A stretch of 64,000 nucleotides of DNA, from positions 1 to 64,000 of the forward strand of contig CAIODZ010000042.1 of NCBI GenBank assembly GCA_903857265.1, read 5' to 3'. Below the pieces are notes generated by a model. It saw nothing but the letters and a program-made list of their open reading frames with translations, made no database searches and had not been told where the DNA came from. This stretch comes from an uncultured Phycisphaerales bacterium (GTDB taxonomy: Bacteria; Planctomycetota; Phycisphaerae; Sedimentisphaerales; Anaerobacaceae). This document shows positions 26,540 to 34,188 of this stretch, piece by piece. The first letter of the stretch is position 1. Each line of letters begins with the position of its first letter. The translations under genes were made by a program, and so were the position numbers.

Positions 26540-27359
26540 GAGAGATGTTAAAGCAATCGTGTTACGGGCGGCGGGGATTAACTGCGACCTTGAGACGCAG
26601 CACGCCTTCGAATTAGCAGGCGCAGAGGCGGACCGCGTTCATATAAACAGAATCATCGAGGACAAATCATTACTCGATAATTATCAGATACTTGTTATTC
26701 CGGGCGGGTTCAGCTATGGCGACGACGTCGCGGCGGGCAAAATCTTAGCCAACCAGATAAAACATCACCTCTACGAACAGGTGCGAAAATTCATCGACGC
26801 CGGCAAATTGGTCCTCGGTATCTGCAACGGGTTTCAGGTGCTCGTTAAGACGGGAATTTTGCCTTTTCCCGAAACAACCGGCCAGGCCGTGACAGTTACG
26901 TATAACGACAGCAATAAATTCGAGGACAGGTGGGTATATCTTGCTCCTGTAACCGAGCGGTGCGTATTTATCGAAAAGGGCAGGCAAATCTATTTACCGA
27001 TAGCCCACGGCGAAGGCAAGGTTGTAACAAAAGACCAACAAACTCTCGAAAAGCTCAAGGCGGATGGTTTCATTGCTTTCAAATACGTCGATGAAAATGG
27101 CAATGAGGGCGATTACCCTATCAATCCAAACGGCTCTTTTGAATCAATCGCCGGTTTAACTGATTCTACCGGACGAGTCCTGGGTCTTATGCCTCACCCT
27201 GAAAGACACGTTAGATTCACTCAGCATCCGCGATGGACGAGGTTGAAGACACAAGACCACAGACCACAGACCACAGACGCCCCTTCGGTAAGCTCAGGGC
27301 AGGGTGACGGCATCACCATTTTCAATAACGCCGTCAAATACGCTCAGGCAAATCTGTAG
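26538..27359 (+). CDS. purQ: Phosphoribosylformylglycinamidine synthase, glutaminase subunit PurQ
   Basis: 273 aa. PurQ is a class I glutamine amidotransferase feeding ammonia to PurL in purine synthesis. The oxyanion/GGFSYGDD region, nucleophile Cys96 in LGICNGFQVL and the MPHPERH motif with the catalytic His are present. Near the C-terminus, 12 codons come from a 7-bp-period array (KTQDHRPQTTD) followed by a stretch (PSVSSGQGDG) that looks like another dispersed repeat; after it the conserved end (GITIFNNAVKYAQ) resumes in frame. purL is not in this window. The ribosome-binding site is made of repeat sequence. Confidence 0.94.
   Translation: MRDVKAIVLRAAGINCDLETQHAFELAGAEADRVHINRIIEDKSLLDNYQILVIPGGFSYGDDVAAGKILANQIKHHLYEQVRKFIDAGKLVLGICNGFQVLVKTGILPFPETTGQAVTVTYNDSNKFEDRWVYLAPVTERCVFIEKGRQIYLPIAHGEGKVVTKDQQTLEKLKADGFIAFKYVDENGNEGDYPINPNGSFESIAGLTDSTGRVLGLMPHPERHVRFTQHPRWTRLKTQDHRPQTTDAPSVSSGQGDGITIFNNAVKYAQANL
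27248..27282. repeat. 7-bp-period array inside purQ
   Basis: GACACAA, GACCACA three times, GACGCCC. The array is read through in frame by purQ, between the MPHPERH motif and the conserved C-terminus. Confidence 0.88.
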
Positions 27360-27376
27360 TGTAAACTTGCGGGCAG

Positions 27377-29173
27377 TTAATCGGAACTGTCTAAGATACT
27401 CATAAAAGCATCCTGGGGGATTTGGACGGCGCCGATGTTCTTCATTCGCTTTTTGCCTTCCCTTTGTCTCTTGAGCACCTTCATTTTTCTGGTAACGTCG
27501 CCGCCATAGAGTTTGGCGGTAACGTCTTTCCTGAACGGCTTGATTGATTCTCGCGCGATGATTTTTCCGCCTATTGCGACCTGAAGCGGAATCTCGAACT
27601 GGTGACGCGGTATGGCTTTACGCAGGCGAACCAGCATTTTTCGTCCCCTGTTTTCCGCGGTGCTTCGATGCACAATCAATGACAGGGCATCGACGGGGAT
27701 TTTGTTGACTAAGATATTGATTTTAACCAGGTCGCCGACCTCGAAGCCGGTGAACTCGTAATCCATCGTAGCGTAACCGTGGCTGATTCCTTTGAGCAAA
27801 TCGTAGAAGTCATAAACTATCTCGGCTAACGGCGCTTTGTATTGCATCATCACGCGGTTCTGGCTTAGGTAATCCGTTTTAATCAGTTTGCATCGCCTGC
27901 TTTCGGACAATTGCATAATTCCGCCGATTGTGTCGGTGGTGGTGATAATTTCCAGGCGAACATAGGGCTCGCGCAATTCCTCTATCTGGGTTACGTCGGG
28001 CAGGTCTGCGGGCGAATCTATTTTCAGCGTCCGGCCGTCGGTTGTAATGACTTCATAGCTGACGGTCGGGGCGGTCTGAACGACGTCGATATCGTTTTCG
28101 CGTTCGAGCCGTTCCTGGACGATTTCCATATGCAGCAGGCCCAGGAATCCGCATCGGAAGCCGAAGCCAAGGGCAGGGGAATTTTGCGGTATGAATGAAA
28201 AGCTCGCGTCGTTGAGAGCGAGTTTCTCGAAGGCCAAACGCAGGTTAGGATAATCGGTATTGTTGCCGGGGTAAAAATCGGAGAAGACCATCTGCATCGG
28301 GGGTACATAGCCGGGCAGGGGTTTTTCGGCCGGGCTTGCGTCGTCTGTAATCGTGTCGCCTATGGTGATATCGGACAACTGGCGGACGTTGGCGATAACG
28401 TAGCCCACCTCGCCCGCGCTTAGCCGCTCAACTGGGGACATCTTAGGCGTGAACTTTCCAAGCTCCGTTATAAGGTGCGTTCTGCCCGTGCCCATAAACC
28501 TGATTTTCTGTTTTATATTCAATTCGCCCGAAAATACCCTGACGTAGCAGATAACGCCTCTATAGGCATCGCATTCGCTGTCGAAGACAAGCGCGGCAGT
28601 TGGCTTATCGCTATTATCCGGCGGCGGAGGAAGCAATGTCACCACTGCGTCAAGCAGCTCGTGGACGCCCATGCCGGTTTTTGCGCTGATGTGGAAACAA
28701 TCCTGTTTTCTGATGCCGAGGACGTGCTCGATTTCTTCTGCGGTGATATCGGGCTGCGCCGAGGGCAGGTCAACCTTGTTGATTACGCCGATAATCTCCG
28801 CGCCGGCCTCGGTCGCTAAATACGCGTTGGCGACCGTCTGCGCCTGAACGCCCTGCGTCGCGTCAACAACCAAAAGCGCGCCTTCGCAAGCGGTAAGGGC
28901 GCGCGAGACCTCGTAATGAAAATCGACGTGGCCCGGCGTGTCGATGAGATTGAGCATATAGGTTTTGCCGCCGTGCTCGTAATTCATCGTTACCGCGGAG
29001 GCCTTGATTGTAATGCCTCGCTCTCGCTCGATATCCATATCGTCGAGAAGCTGGTCCTTCTTCTCACGGTCGCTCACCGCGCCGGTAAGCTCCATTATGC
29101 GGTCAGCCAGCGTGCTTTTGCCGTGGTCGATATGCGCAATTATTGAAAAATTTCGTATTAGCTCCGTACTCAT
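27377..29173 (-). CDS. lepA: Elongation factor 4 (back-translocase LepA)
   Basis: 598 aa from ATG 29173 (MSTELIRNFSIIAHIDHGKS); a longer frame begins in hemW and is ignored. The GTPase domain has G1 AHIDHGKST, G3 DTPGHVDF, G4 NKVD. Domains II, III and V and the LepA-specific C-terminal domain (GGDVTRKMKVLKRQREGKKRM) follow. EF4 acts on stalled ribosomes. It faces purQ convergently with a 17-bp gap and no clear terminator. It lies 44 bp after hemW. Confidence 0.97.
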   Translation of the reverse strand: MSTELIRNFSIIAHIDHGKSTLADRIMELTGAVSDREKKDQLLDDMDIERERGITIKASAVTMNYEHGGKTYMLNLIDTPGHVDFHYEVSRALTACEGALLVVDATQGVQAQTVANAYLATEAGAEIIGVINKVDLPSAQPDITAEEIEHVLGIRKQDCFHISAKTGMGVHELLDAVVTLLPPPPDNSDKPTAALVFDSECDAYRGVICYVRVFSGELNIKQKIRFMGTGRTHLITELGKFTPKMSPVERLSAGEVGYVIANVRQLSDITIGDTITDDASPAEKPLPGYVPPMQMVFSDFYPGNNTDYPNLRLAFEKLALNDASFSFIPQNSPALGFGFRCGFLGLLHMEIVQERLERENDIDVVQTAPTVSYEVITTDGRTLKIDSPADLPDVTQIEELREPYVRLEIITTTDTIGGIMQLSESRRCKLIKTDYLSQNRVMMQYKAPLAEIVYDFYDLLKGISHGYATMDYEFTGFEVGDLVKINILVNKIPVDALSLIVHRSTAENRGRKMLVRLRKAIPRHQFEIPLQVAIGGKIIARESIKPFRKDVTAKLYGGDVTRKMKVLKRQREGKKRMKNIGAVQIPQDAFMSILDSSD

Positions 29174-29217
29174 AAGTTGACCAATATAGCATAGAAGGGC
29201 AGAAAAAGACACCCTTA

Positions 29218-30372
29218 TCAGGTAGTTGAAAAATCGCACAGGACCGAATCGGCGATAGGCAATGCCTTTCGTGTCAGGCATAGTCGTTTGCTTGTCGTTC
29301 GAATCAGGCCAAGTTTTTTATATCTGCCGATTGGTTCTGCGAAGAGTTTTGCGGCGTCGAAGCCGGTTTGTTTTTTGAACTCATCGAGGATTATTCCGCA
29401 TCGTCTGCGAAGGTTCAGGACGGCGGTTTCACAGGCAACCTGGATATTATCAGGAGTTTCACTTTCCGCGATCACATTTTTTCTTTGCTCGATTGCCTCG
29501 ATATATTTTTTTATGTCAGCGATGTTTAGTGTTCGCTTCCCGTTCCAGTATGACCCGGCTGCGGGGCCTATTCCGAGGTAGGGGTTGTTCGCCCAGTAAT
29601 TTAGATTGTGTCTGCATTCGAAACCCGGCTTTGAGAAGTTCGAGATTTCATATTGTTTGAAGCCGGCTTTTTCAAGCTCATCGATGGTCATATCATACAT
29701 CTGTCGGTCGGTTTCTTCATCCACCGGCTTAACCTCGCCCGCTTCAACCGCTTTTTGCAGAGGCGTTTGTTCCTCATAAGTAAGTGCGTAGGCGGATATA
29801 TGCTGGACGCCTAAATCAATCGCTGAACGTAAACTATATTTCCACGATTCCAATGTCGAGTGAGGGATTGCGAAAATCAAATCAATTCCGATATTATCAA
29901 AGCTCGCTTTTTTTGCCGACCGCACCGCCCGGCCTATATCGGCGACCGAATGTTTTCTGCCGAGGAAGGTTAACTCTTCGGAAGCGAAGGATTGTGCCCC
30001 GATTGAAATGCGGGTTACGCCCGCGGCACGTAATTGGCTCAATATGTCTTTACTGACTTGGCCCGGATTGACCTCGACTGTGAATTCTTCGGGTTTTGGA
30101 CATCTACTTGTAATTTCGCCAATTAACCTGAGCAATTGTTTTGCCGGCAGACAACTTGGGCTTCCCCCGCCGATATAAATAGTTTGGTAAGCGAAAAACG
30201 GCTCCTGCCCCCTTTTTTCGGTAAGTTCGGTGATTATCGCTGAAATGAGGCGCTGGGGGGCGTGGTTTTTTATGGGTTCGGAGTAAAAACCGCAGTATCG
30301 GCACTTGGTCTGGCAAAACGGGATATGGACATATAAGCCGGCAGGTTTGAAATCATGTTTTTTACTGTTCAT
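29218..30372 (-). CDS. hemW: HemW-like radical SAM haem chaperone
   Basis: 384 aa. The radical SAM motif C20-x3-C24-x2-C27 lies in YVHIPFCQTKCRYCGFY, followed by IYIGGGSPSCL, VEVNPGQV and the HemN C-terminal domain (VACETAVLNLRRRCGI). HemW inserts haem into respiratory enzymes; older annotation calls it oxygen-independent coproporphyrinogen oxidase, but the length and the C-x-F after the cluster fit HemW. The only start, ATG 30372, has AGGAG touching it, an unusually short spacing. Upstream of lepA on the same strand, as in many bacteria. Confidence 0.9.
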   Translation of the reverse strand: MNSKKHDFKPAGLYVHIPFCQTKCRYCGFYSEPIKNHAPQRLISAIITELTEKRGQEPFFAYQTIYIGGGSPSCLPAKQLLRLIGEITSRCPKPEEFTVEVNPGQVSKDILSQLRAAGVTRISIGAQSFASEELTFLGRKHSVADIGRAVRSAKKASFDNIGIDLIFAIPHSTLESWKYSLRSAIDLGVQHISAYALTYEEQTPLQKAVEAGEVKPVDEETDRQMYDMTIDELEKAGFKQYEISNFSKPGFECRHNLNYWANNPYLGIGPAAGSYWNGKRTLNIADIKKYIEAIEQRKNVIAESETPDNIQVACETAVLNLRRRCGIILDEFKKQTGFDAAKLFAEPIGRYKKLGLIRTTSKRLCLTRKALPIADSVLCDFSTT

Positions 30373-30506
30373 CTCCTGATTTTAGCAGAAAAGCCTGGCT
30401 ATGGGCAGATTTAACCTCGAAATGCGAATATTTACGGTCCTAAAGTGGCAGCCGACTCTAAAAATTAAAATTCTGCCTCAGCGAGGCTTTTGAGGGAGAT
30501 TTTTCG

Positions 30507-30535
30507 TTGACCAATTACCAAAAACAGTTTATCAT
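30507..30535 (+). promoter_or_regulatory. Candidate promoter before the hairpin cluster
   Basis: TTGACC (30507-30512), 17 bp, TATCAT (30530-30535). The -10 box overlaps the left arm of the outer inverted repeat at 30528-30537, so either the promoter or the transcribed outer stem is real, not both. Confidence 0.35.
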
Positions 30536-30654
30536 CTATGTGTGTTTGCCGATGCTACTGTAGAGCAGCATCGCTCCTCTGTAACCTGCCACGGCGGTCG
30601 TGGCGGACAGAGGAAAGATGATAAAGTAGCATTAGTGGAACCTTAAAGAGGTTC
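30528..30654. ncRNA. Candidate structured RNA or hairpin repeat
   Basis: Outer arms TTTATCATCT (30528-30537) and AGATGATAAA (30616-30625) pair perfectly and enclose two hairpins: GATGCT/AGCATC (30551-30556 with 30567-30572), and CCTCTGT/ACAGAGG (30576-30582 with 30607-30613) continuing into GCCACG/CGTGGC (30588-30593 with 30599-30604). A fourth hairpin GAACCT/AGGTTC follows at 30638-30654. This makes a three-way junction. It could be an RNA, a regulatory leader or a mobile palindromic repeat; no known family is recognised. Confidence 0.35.
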
Positions 30655-31084
30655 GCCCTGTATATATAATAGTAGAGGCAACTTAAGGATGATTTTAACA
30701 GGGGTGGCAAAGAGGCAGTTAAGCTACATTCAACCCCGTTTAACATCGGGGTAAAACAGAAATAGCGTGGAGAATTAATAGAAATTTGACGTTTCGCCCA
30801 GGCGTATAGTGAAATTCAGAATGCGAAAATCAGTAAGACATATCAAAAATTGCAGCGGGCACACCACGAAAAACGATTTGTGGTGCCGGCGCGGGTGTAG
30901 TATTTTGCGCAGTGAGTTTGATATTTGATTTTTAGCGTTTTTTCGCTGAAGCGAAAGTGTATTCTCCGTAGTCGCATTTCTCGGACACTGACCGATTGGT
31001 CGGGTCGTTAGCTATCCTGCCTTTTGTCCCTCTATTCAGGTTTGATTAACTGATTTTCTAACATTGTGTAGGAAGGCGAAAGAT

Positions 31085-32665
31085 ATGGATACGATTCTGA
31101 TGCAAATGGATGTCTCCGCTATCATCGCCGTAATTGCCGGTATTTTGGTGGGTGTTTCGGTAACATGGATTGCGGTCTGGCTCATCAACAAGGCCAAGAC
31201 CATGACCTTCCACGAAGACATTGAACGGCAGTTGGACGGCGCAAAGAAGGAAGCGGAGAATATAATCAAGTCCGCACAGATTGAGGCGGCGGCTGAAACA
31301 ATCAAGAAAAAAGAACAGTTTACCGTCGAAGCCAACCAGATTCGCGCGGAGCTGCGCGAAACGGAGCTTCGACTCACCAAGCGCGAAGATGTCCTGGATA
31401 AACAGGTTGAGCAAATTCACCAGAAGGAAAAGGCCATTGAGGAGCAGAACAAGGAAGTCGAACGCCGGATCAGCACTATCGACCTGAAAGACAAGCAGCT
31501 CACGGCGGTTGTAGCTCAGCAGAAAAACCAGCTTTTGAAAATGACGACTATGAGCATCGAGGATGCGAGGGAAATGCTTCTCAAGCGGCTGGAGGATGAG
31601 TGCGAACTTGAGATGTCCGCCCTGATTCAGCGCAAGGTCGAAGAAGCCGCTGAAATCGCGGGCGAAAAGAGCAGGGAGATTATCACCACGGCGATTCAAA
31701 GATACGCCGCCGAGCAGACCTGTGAGGCGACGGTTTCAACGGTTGAAATCCCCAACGATGATATGAAGGGCCGAATCATAGGAAGAGAAGGACGCAACAT
31801 AAGGGCATTCGAAAAAGCAACTGGCGTGGACGTTATTGTGGATGATACGCCGGGGACGATTATTGTAAGCGGCTTTGACCCGGTCAGGCGCGAGGTCGCC
31901 CGCCTGTCGATGGAACGGCTGATTCAGGACGGGCGAATTCACCCGTCGCGCATCGAAGAGCTTGTTGCGGTGGTGAAAAAGGAAATCAACGCCAAGGTCC
32001 TGCAGATAGGCAAGGACGCAGCGGTTGAGACAAACATTCGCGGCCTGAGTAACCGTGTCCTTAGCACCCTTGGCGCTTTGAATTACCGGACAAGTTATGG
32101 CCAGAGCGTGCTTCGTCACAGCGTCGAAGTTGCTTTTTTGGCGCAGGTTATGGCTGATGAGCTTGGTTTGGATGGCTCAATCGCACGCAGGGCGGGGCTT
32201 CTCCACGATATAGGCAAGGCGCTCGACCACGATATTGAAGGCAGTCACCCGGTCATAGGCGCAAATTTTCTGCGGAGATTCAATGAGCCGCAGACGATAC
32301 TAAATGCCGTAGAGGGCCATCACGGTGACATTCCGCCGGATAACCCATATACGCCGCTTGTTTCCGCCGCAGACGCCATCAGCGCTTCGCGGCCCGGCGC
32401 CAGAAGAGAGACGCTCGAAAGATATATCAAACGCCTTGAAAAACTCGAAGAAATTGCCAACAGCTTCCCTGGTGTCGAGAACTCATACGCGATTCAGGCG
32501 GGCCGGGAGATTCGTGTAATCGTTAACGCGGAAAAGGTGCCGGATGAGTCGGCGGCAAAAGTCGCTCGCGACATAGCCAAAAAGGTCGAGGCCGAAATGA
32601 CTTACCCGGGCGAAATACAAGTAACGTTGCTGCGAGAGCTTCGCTGCATCGAATACGCAAGATAA
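31085..32665 (+). CDS. rny: Ribonuclease Y
   Basis: 526 aa from ATG 31085, with AGGAAGG upstream; an earlier TTG in frame is discounted. An N-terminal membrane anchor (IIAVIAGILVGVSVTWIAVWLI), a long coiled coil (about 35-190), a KH domain with GRIIGREGRNIRAFE, and an HD domain with the metal-binding pair LLHDIGKALDH (H374, D375). RNase Y starts mRNA decay at the membrane. Followed after 39 bp by its usual neighbour ymdB. Confidence 0.96.
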   Translation: MDTILMQMDVSAIIAVIAGILVGVSVTWIAVWLINKAKTMTFHEDIERQLDGAKKEAENIIKSAQIEAAAETIKKKEQFTVEANQIRAELRETELRLTKREDVLDKQVEQIHQKEKAIEEQNKEVERRISTIDLKDKQLTAVVAQQKNQLLKMTTMSIEDAREMLLKRLEDECELEMSALIQRKVEEAAEIAGEKSREIITTAIQRYAAEQTCEATVSTVEIPNDDMKGRIIGREGRNIRAFEKATGVDVIVDDTPGTIIVSGFDPVRREVARLSMERLIQDGRIHPSRIEELVAVVKKEINAKVLQIGKDAAVETNIRGLSNRVLSTLGALNYRTSYGQSVLRHSVEVAFLAQVMADELGLDGSIARRAGLLHDIGKALDHDIEGSHPVIGANFLRRFNEPQTILNAVEGHHGDIPPDNPYTPLVSAADAISASRPGARRETLERYIKRLEKLEEIANSFPGVENSYAIQAGREIRVIVNAEKVPDESAAKVARDIAKKVEAEMTYPGEIQVTLLRELRCIEYAR

Positions 32666-32667
32666 TA

Positions 32668-32702
32668 AATAGCCGATAGCGTTTAGCGCGTAGTGTGCGG
32701 AT
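32668..32702. repeat. 7-bp-period array between rny and the ymdB-like gene
   Basis: AATAGCC, GATAGCG, TTTAGCG, CGTAGTG, TGCGGAT. The motif family is the same as at 17149-17169. It fills the gap from the rny stop to the next start. Confidence 0.75.
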
Positions 32703-32704
32703 TT

Positions 32705-33556
32705 ATGAAACTGAACATTTTATGTATTGGTGACATAGTGGGCAGACCGGGCAGGCGTATTCTGGCGGACAAGCTCAAACAGCTTGTTACCGAGCGCGAG
32801 ATTGACTGCGTGATAGCCAATGCAGAGAACGCTGCGGGCGGCTCAGGCCTTACGCCGCAGATATACGACAAGCTTTTGCGCTATGGCGTAAACTTAATCA
32901 CACTGGGCGACCATACCTACCGCAAAAAAGAGATAGTTACGACTCTTGAGACGCAGGAAAATATCGCCAAACCAGCCAACTGGTCGGAGCAGGCGGCAGG
33001 CAGAAGCGTGGCGATATACAAGACGGGCAAAGGCCCCGTAGTCGCCGCAATACCGTTGATTGGCCGGCTGTTTATGAAGCCCGCCGATTGTCCTTACAAC
33101 GCCATTGACAAATTGCTGCCCAAAGTGCAGCAGCAGGCGGAGATTATATTTATCGATTTTCATGCCGAAGCCACGAGCGAAAAAGTGGCGATGGGTTATC
33201 ATCTGGACGGGCGAGTGAGCTGCGTATTTGGAACTCATACCCATGTTCCGACAGCCGACGAGAAGATAATGCCCAAAGGGACAGCATACATTACCGACAT
33301 CGGTATGACCGGCTCGCACGATTCGGTGATTGGAAGAGTAACCGAAAGCGTGCTCAAATCGTTCAGGACGCGAATGCCCGTGCCGTTTGAGGTCGCCACC
33401 GGAGACGTGAAAATGAACGGCATATTAGTTACGGTGGATAGTAACACTAAAAAAGCCGAGCATATCGAGCGAATCAGGATAAACGCGGATATTGCTGATG
33501 CGGACCGATACGACAGCGATGACGGCAAGCCGGAATACTACGCCAATTTCGAGTAA
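32705..33556 (+). CDS. YmdB-family metallophosphoesterase (TIGR00282)
   Basis: 283 aa from ATG 32705 (MKLNILCIGDIVGRPG); a GTG four codons earlier lies in the repeat. Metal-binding residues are in GDIVGRPG, NAENAAGGSG, TLGDHTYRK, DFHAEATSEK, FGTHTHVPTAD and YITDIGMTG, matching the TIGR00282 dinuclear phosphodiesterases. YmdB of Bacillus hydrolyses cyclic nucleotides and affects RNase Y and biofilm; rny-ymdB linkage is widely conserved. It ends 5 bp from the convergent YfiR-like gene. Confidence 0.93.
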   Translation: MKLNILCIGDIVGRPGRRILADKLKQLVTEREIDCVIANAENAAGGSGLTPQIYDKLLRYGVNLITLGDHTYRKKEIVTTLETQENIAKPANWSEQAAGRSVAIYKTGKGPVVAAIPLIGRLFMKPADCPYNAIDKLLPKVQQQAEIIFIDFHAEATSEKVAMGYHLDGRVSCVFGTHTHVPTADEKIMPKGTAYITDIGMTGSHDSVIGRVTESVLKSFRTRMPVPFEVATGDVKMNGILVTVDSNTKKAEHIERIRINADIADADRYDSDDGKPEYYANFE

Positions 33557-33561
33557 CGCAG

Positions 33562-34182
33562 CTATTTGTTTTTGTCAGCGTCAGGGTCTTTATCTGTGAT
33601 TACTTTTCTTGCCAGCCGCAGAACTTTGGAGCTGATTTTTAGTCCTTCCTGCTCACAGACCTTTTGATTGACCTCGAAAACCGGTTTCTCGGTTCCCGGT
33701 ATGAAGGTGATGATTCCGTTGAAATCGAGGAAGTCCACGGTTTCGCCGACTGTCAGCACGCCGTAGCCCTTTACCGCGTCGATGATTGCCTTGAAATTCT
33801 CACGTTCGGAGTCGCAGATATACAGCACGTGGCATTTTCTCAACTGTTCTATATAGTTGGTTAATTCCAGTTTGCCGGCGTCGTTCTGCGGGAATGATTT
33901 ACGGAACTTCTCGAAGTTTTTGATGATTAGCCGTTTATTTTTAACGGTTTTGTTTTTTATTGGGTCGAAAGCGTCGCCGAATTCATATTCGCCAAGCAGG
34001 CCTATTGTAACCGTATTCGGCTCTACGAGTTTATCGGCGGGCCATTCCGTGAACAGAGCAAAGTTATACAAAAACGCCGCTTTTATCTGGTGTTCCCTGT
34101 TTTGTATCAGTTCATTATCTGCGCAGACGACAACCGCGAATATTAATAAGAGCAACATCAAACTGTAAACTATAATTTTCAT
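33562..34182 (-). CDS. YfiR-family periplasmic protein
   Basis: 206 aa with a signal peptide (MKIIVYSLMLLLLIFAVVVCA). The YfiR/DUF4154 core is visible: HQIKAAFLYNFALFTEWP, TVTIGLLG, a CHVLYICDSE strand, GVLTVGETVDFLDFNGIITF. YfiR proteins in Pseudomonas restrain a diguanylate cyclase from the periplasm. In many genomes relatives sit after a TonB-dependent receptor, as here (6-bp gap), and before a sensor kinase or cyclase. No such partner follows in this window, because the next gene is convergent. Confidence 0.85.
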   Translation of the reverse strand: MKIIVYSLMLLLLIFAVVVCADNELIQNREHQIKAAFLYNFALFTEWPADKLVEPNTVTIGLLGEYEFGDAFDPIKNKTVKNKRLIIKNFEKFRKSFPQNDAGKLELTNYIEQLRKCHVLYICDSERENFKAIIDAVKGYGVLTVGETVDFLDFNGIITFIPGTEKPVFEVNQKVCEQEGLKISSKVLRLARKVITDKDPDADKNK

Positions 34183-34188
34183 TATTTG

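Larger units (their letters stand above)
30373..31084. other. 711-bp gap between hemW and rny with structured DNA/RNA
   Basis: No credible protein gene. The first half contains a promoter-like site and a cluster of inverted repeats (30528-30654, listed separately). Further hairpins are ACCCCG/CGGGGT near 30733-30752, CACCAC/GTGGTG near 30862-30884 and TTTCGC/GCGAAA near 30941-30956. None matches tmRNA, RNase P RNA or SRP RNA motifs that I can recognise. Part may be a long rny leader. Confidence 0.6.

Noticed and set aside
30373-31084. tmRNA, RNase P RNA, SRP RNA or 6S RNA in the hemW-rny gap
   Set aside because: None of the conserved sequence motifs of these RNAs could be found; only generic hairpins are present.
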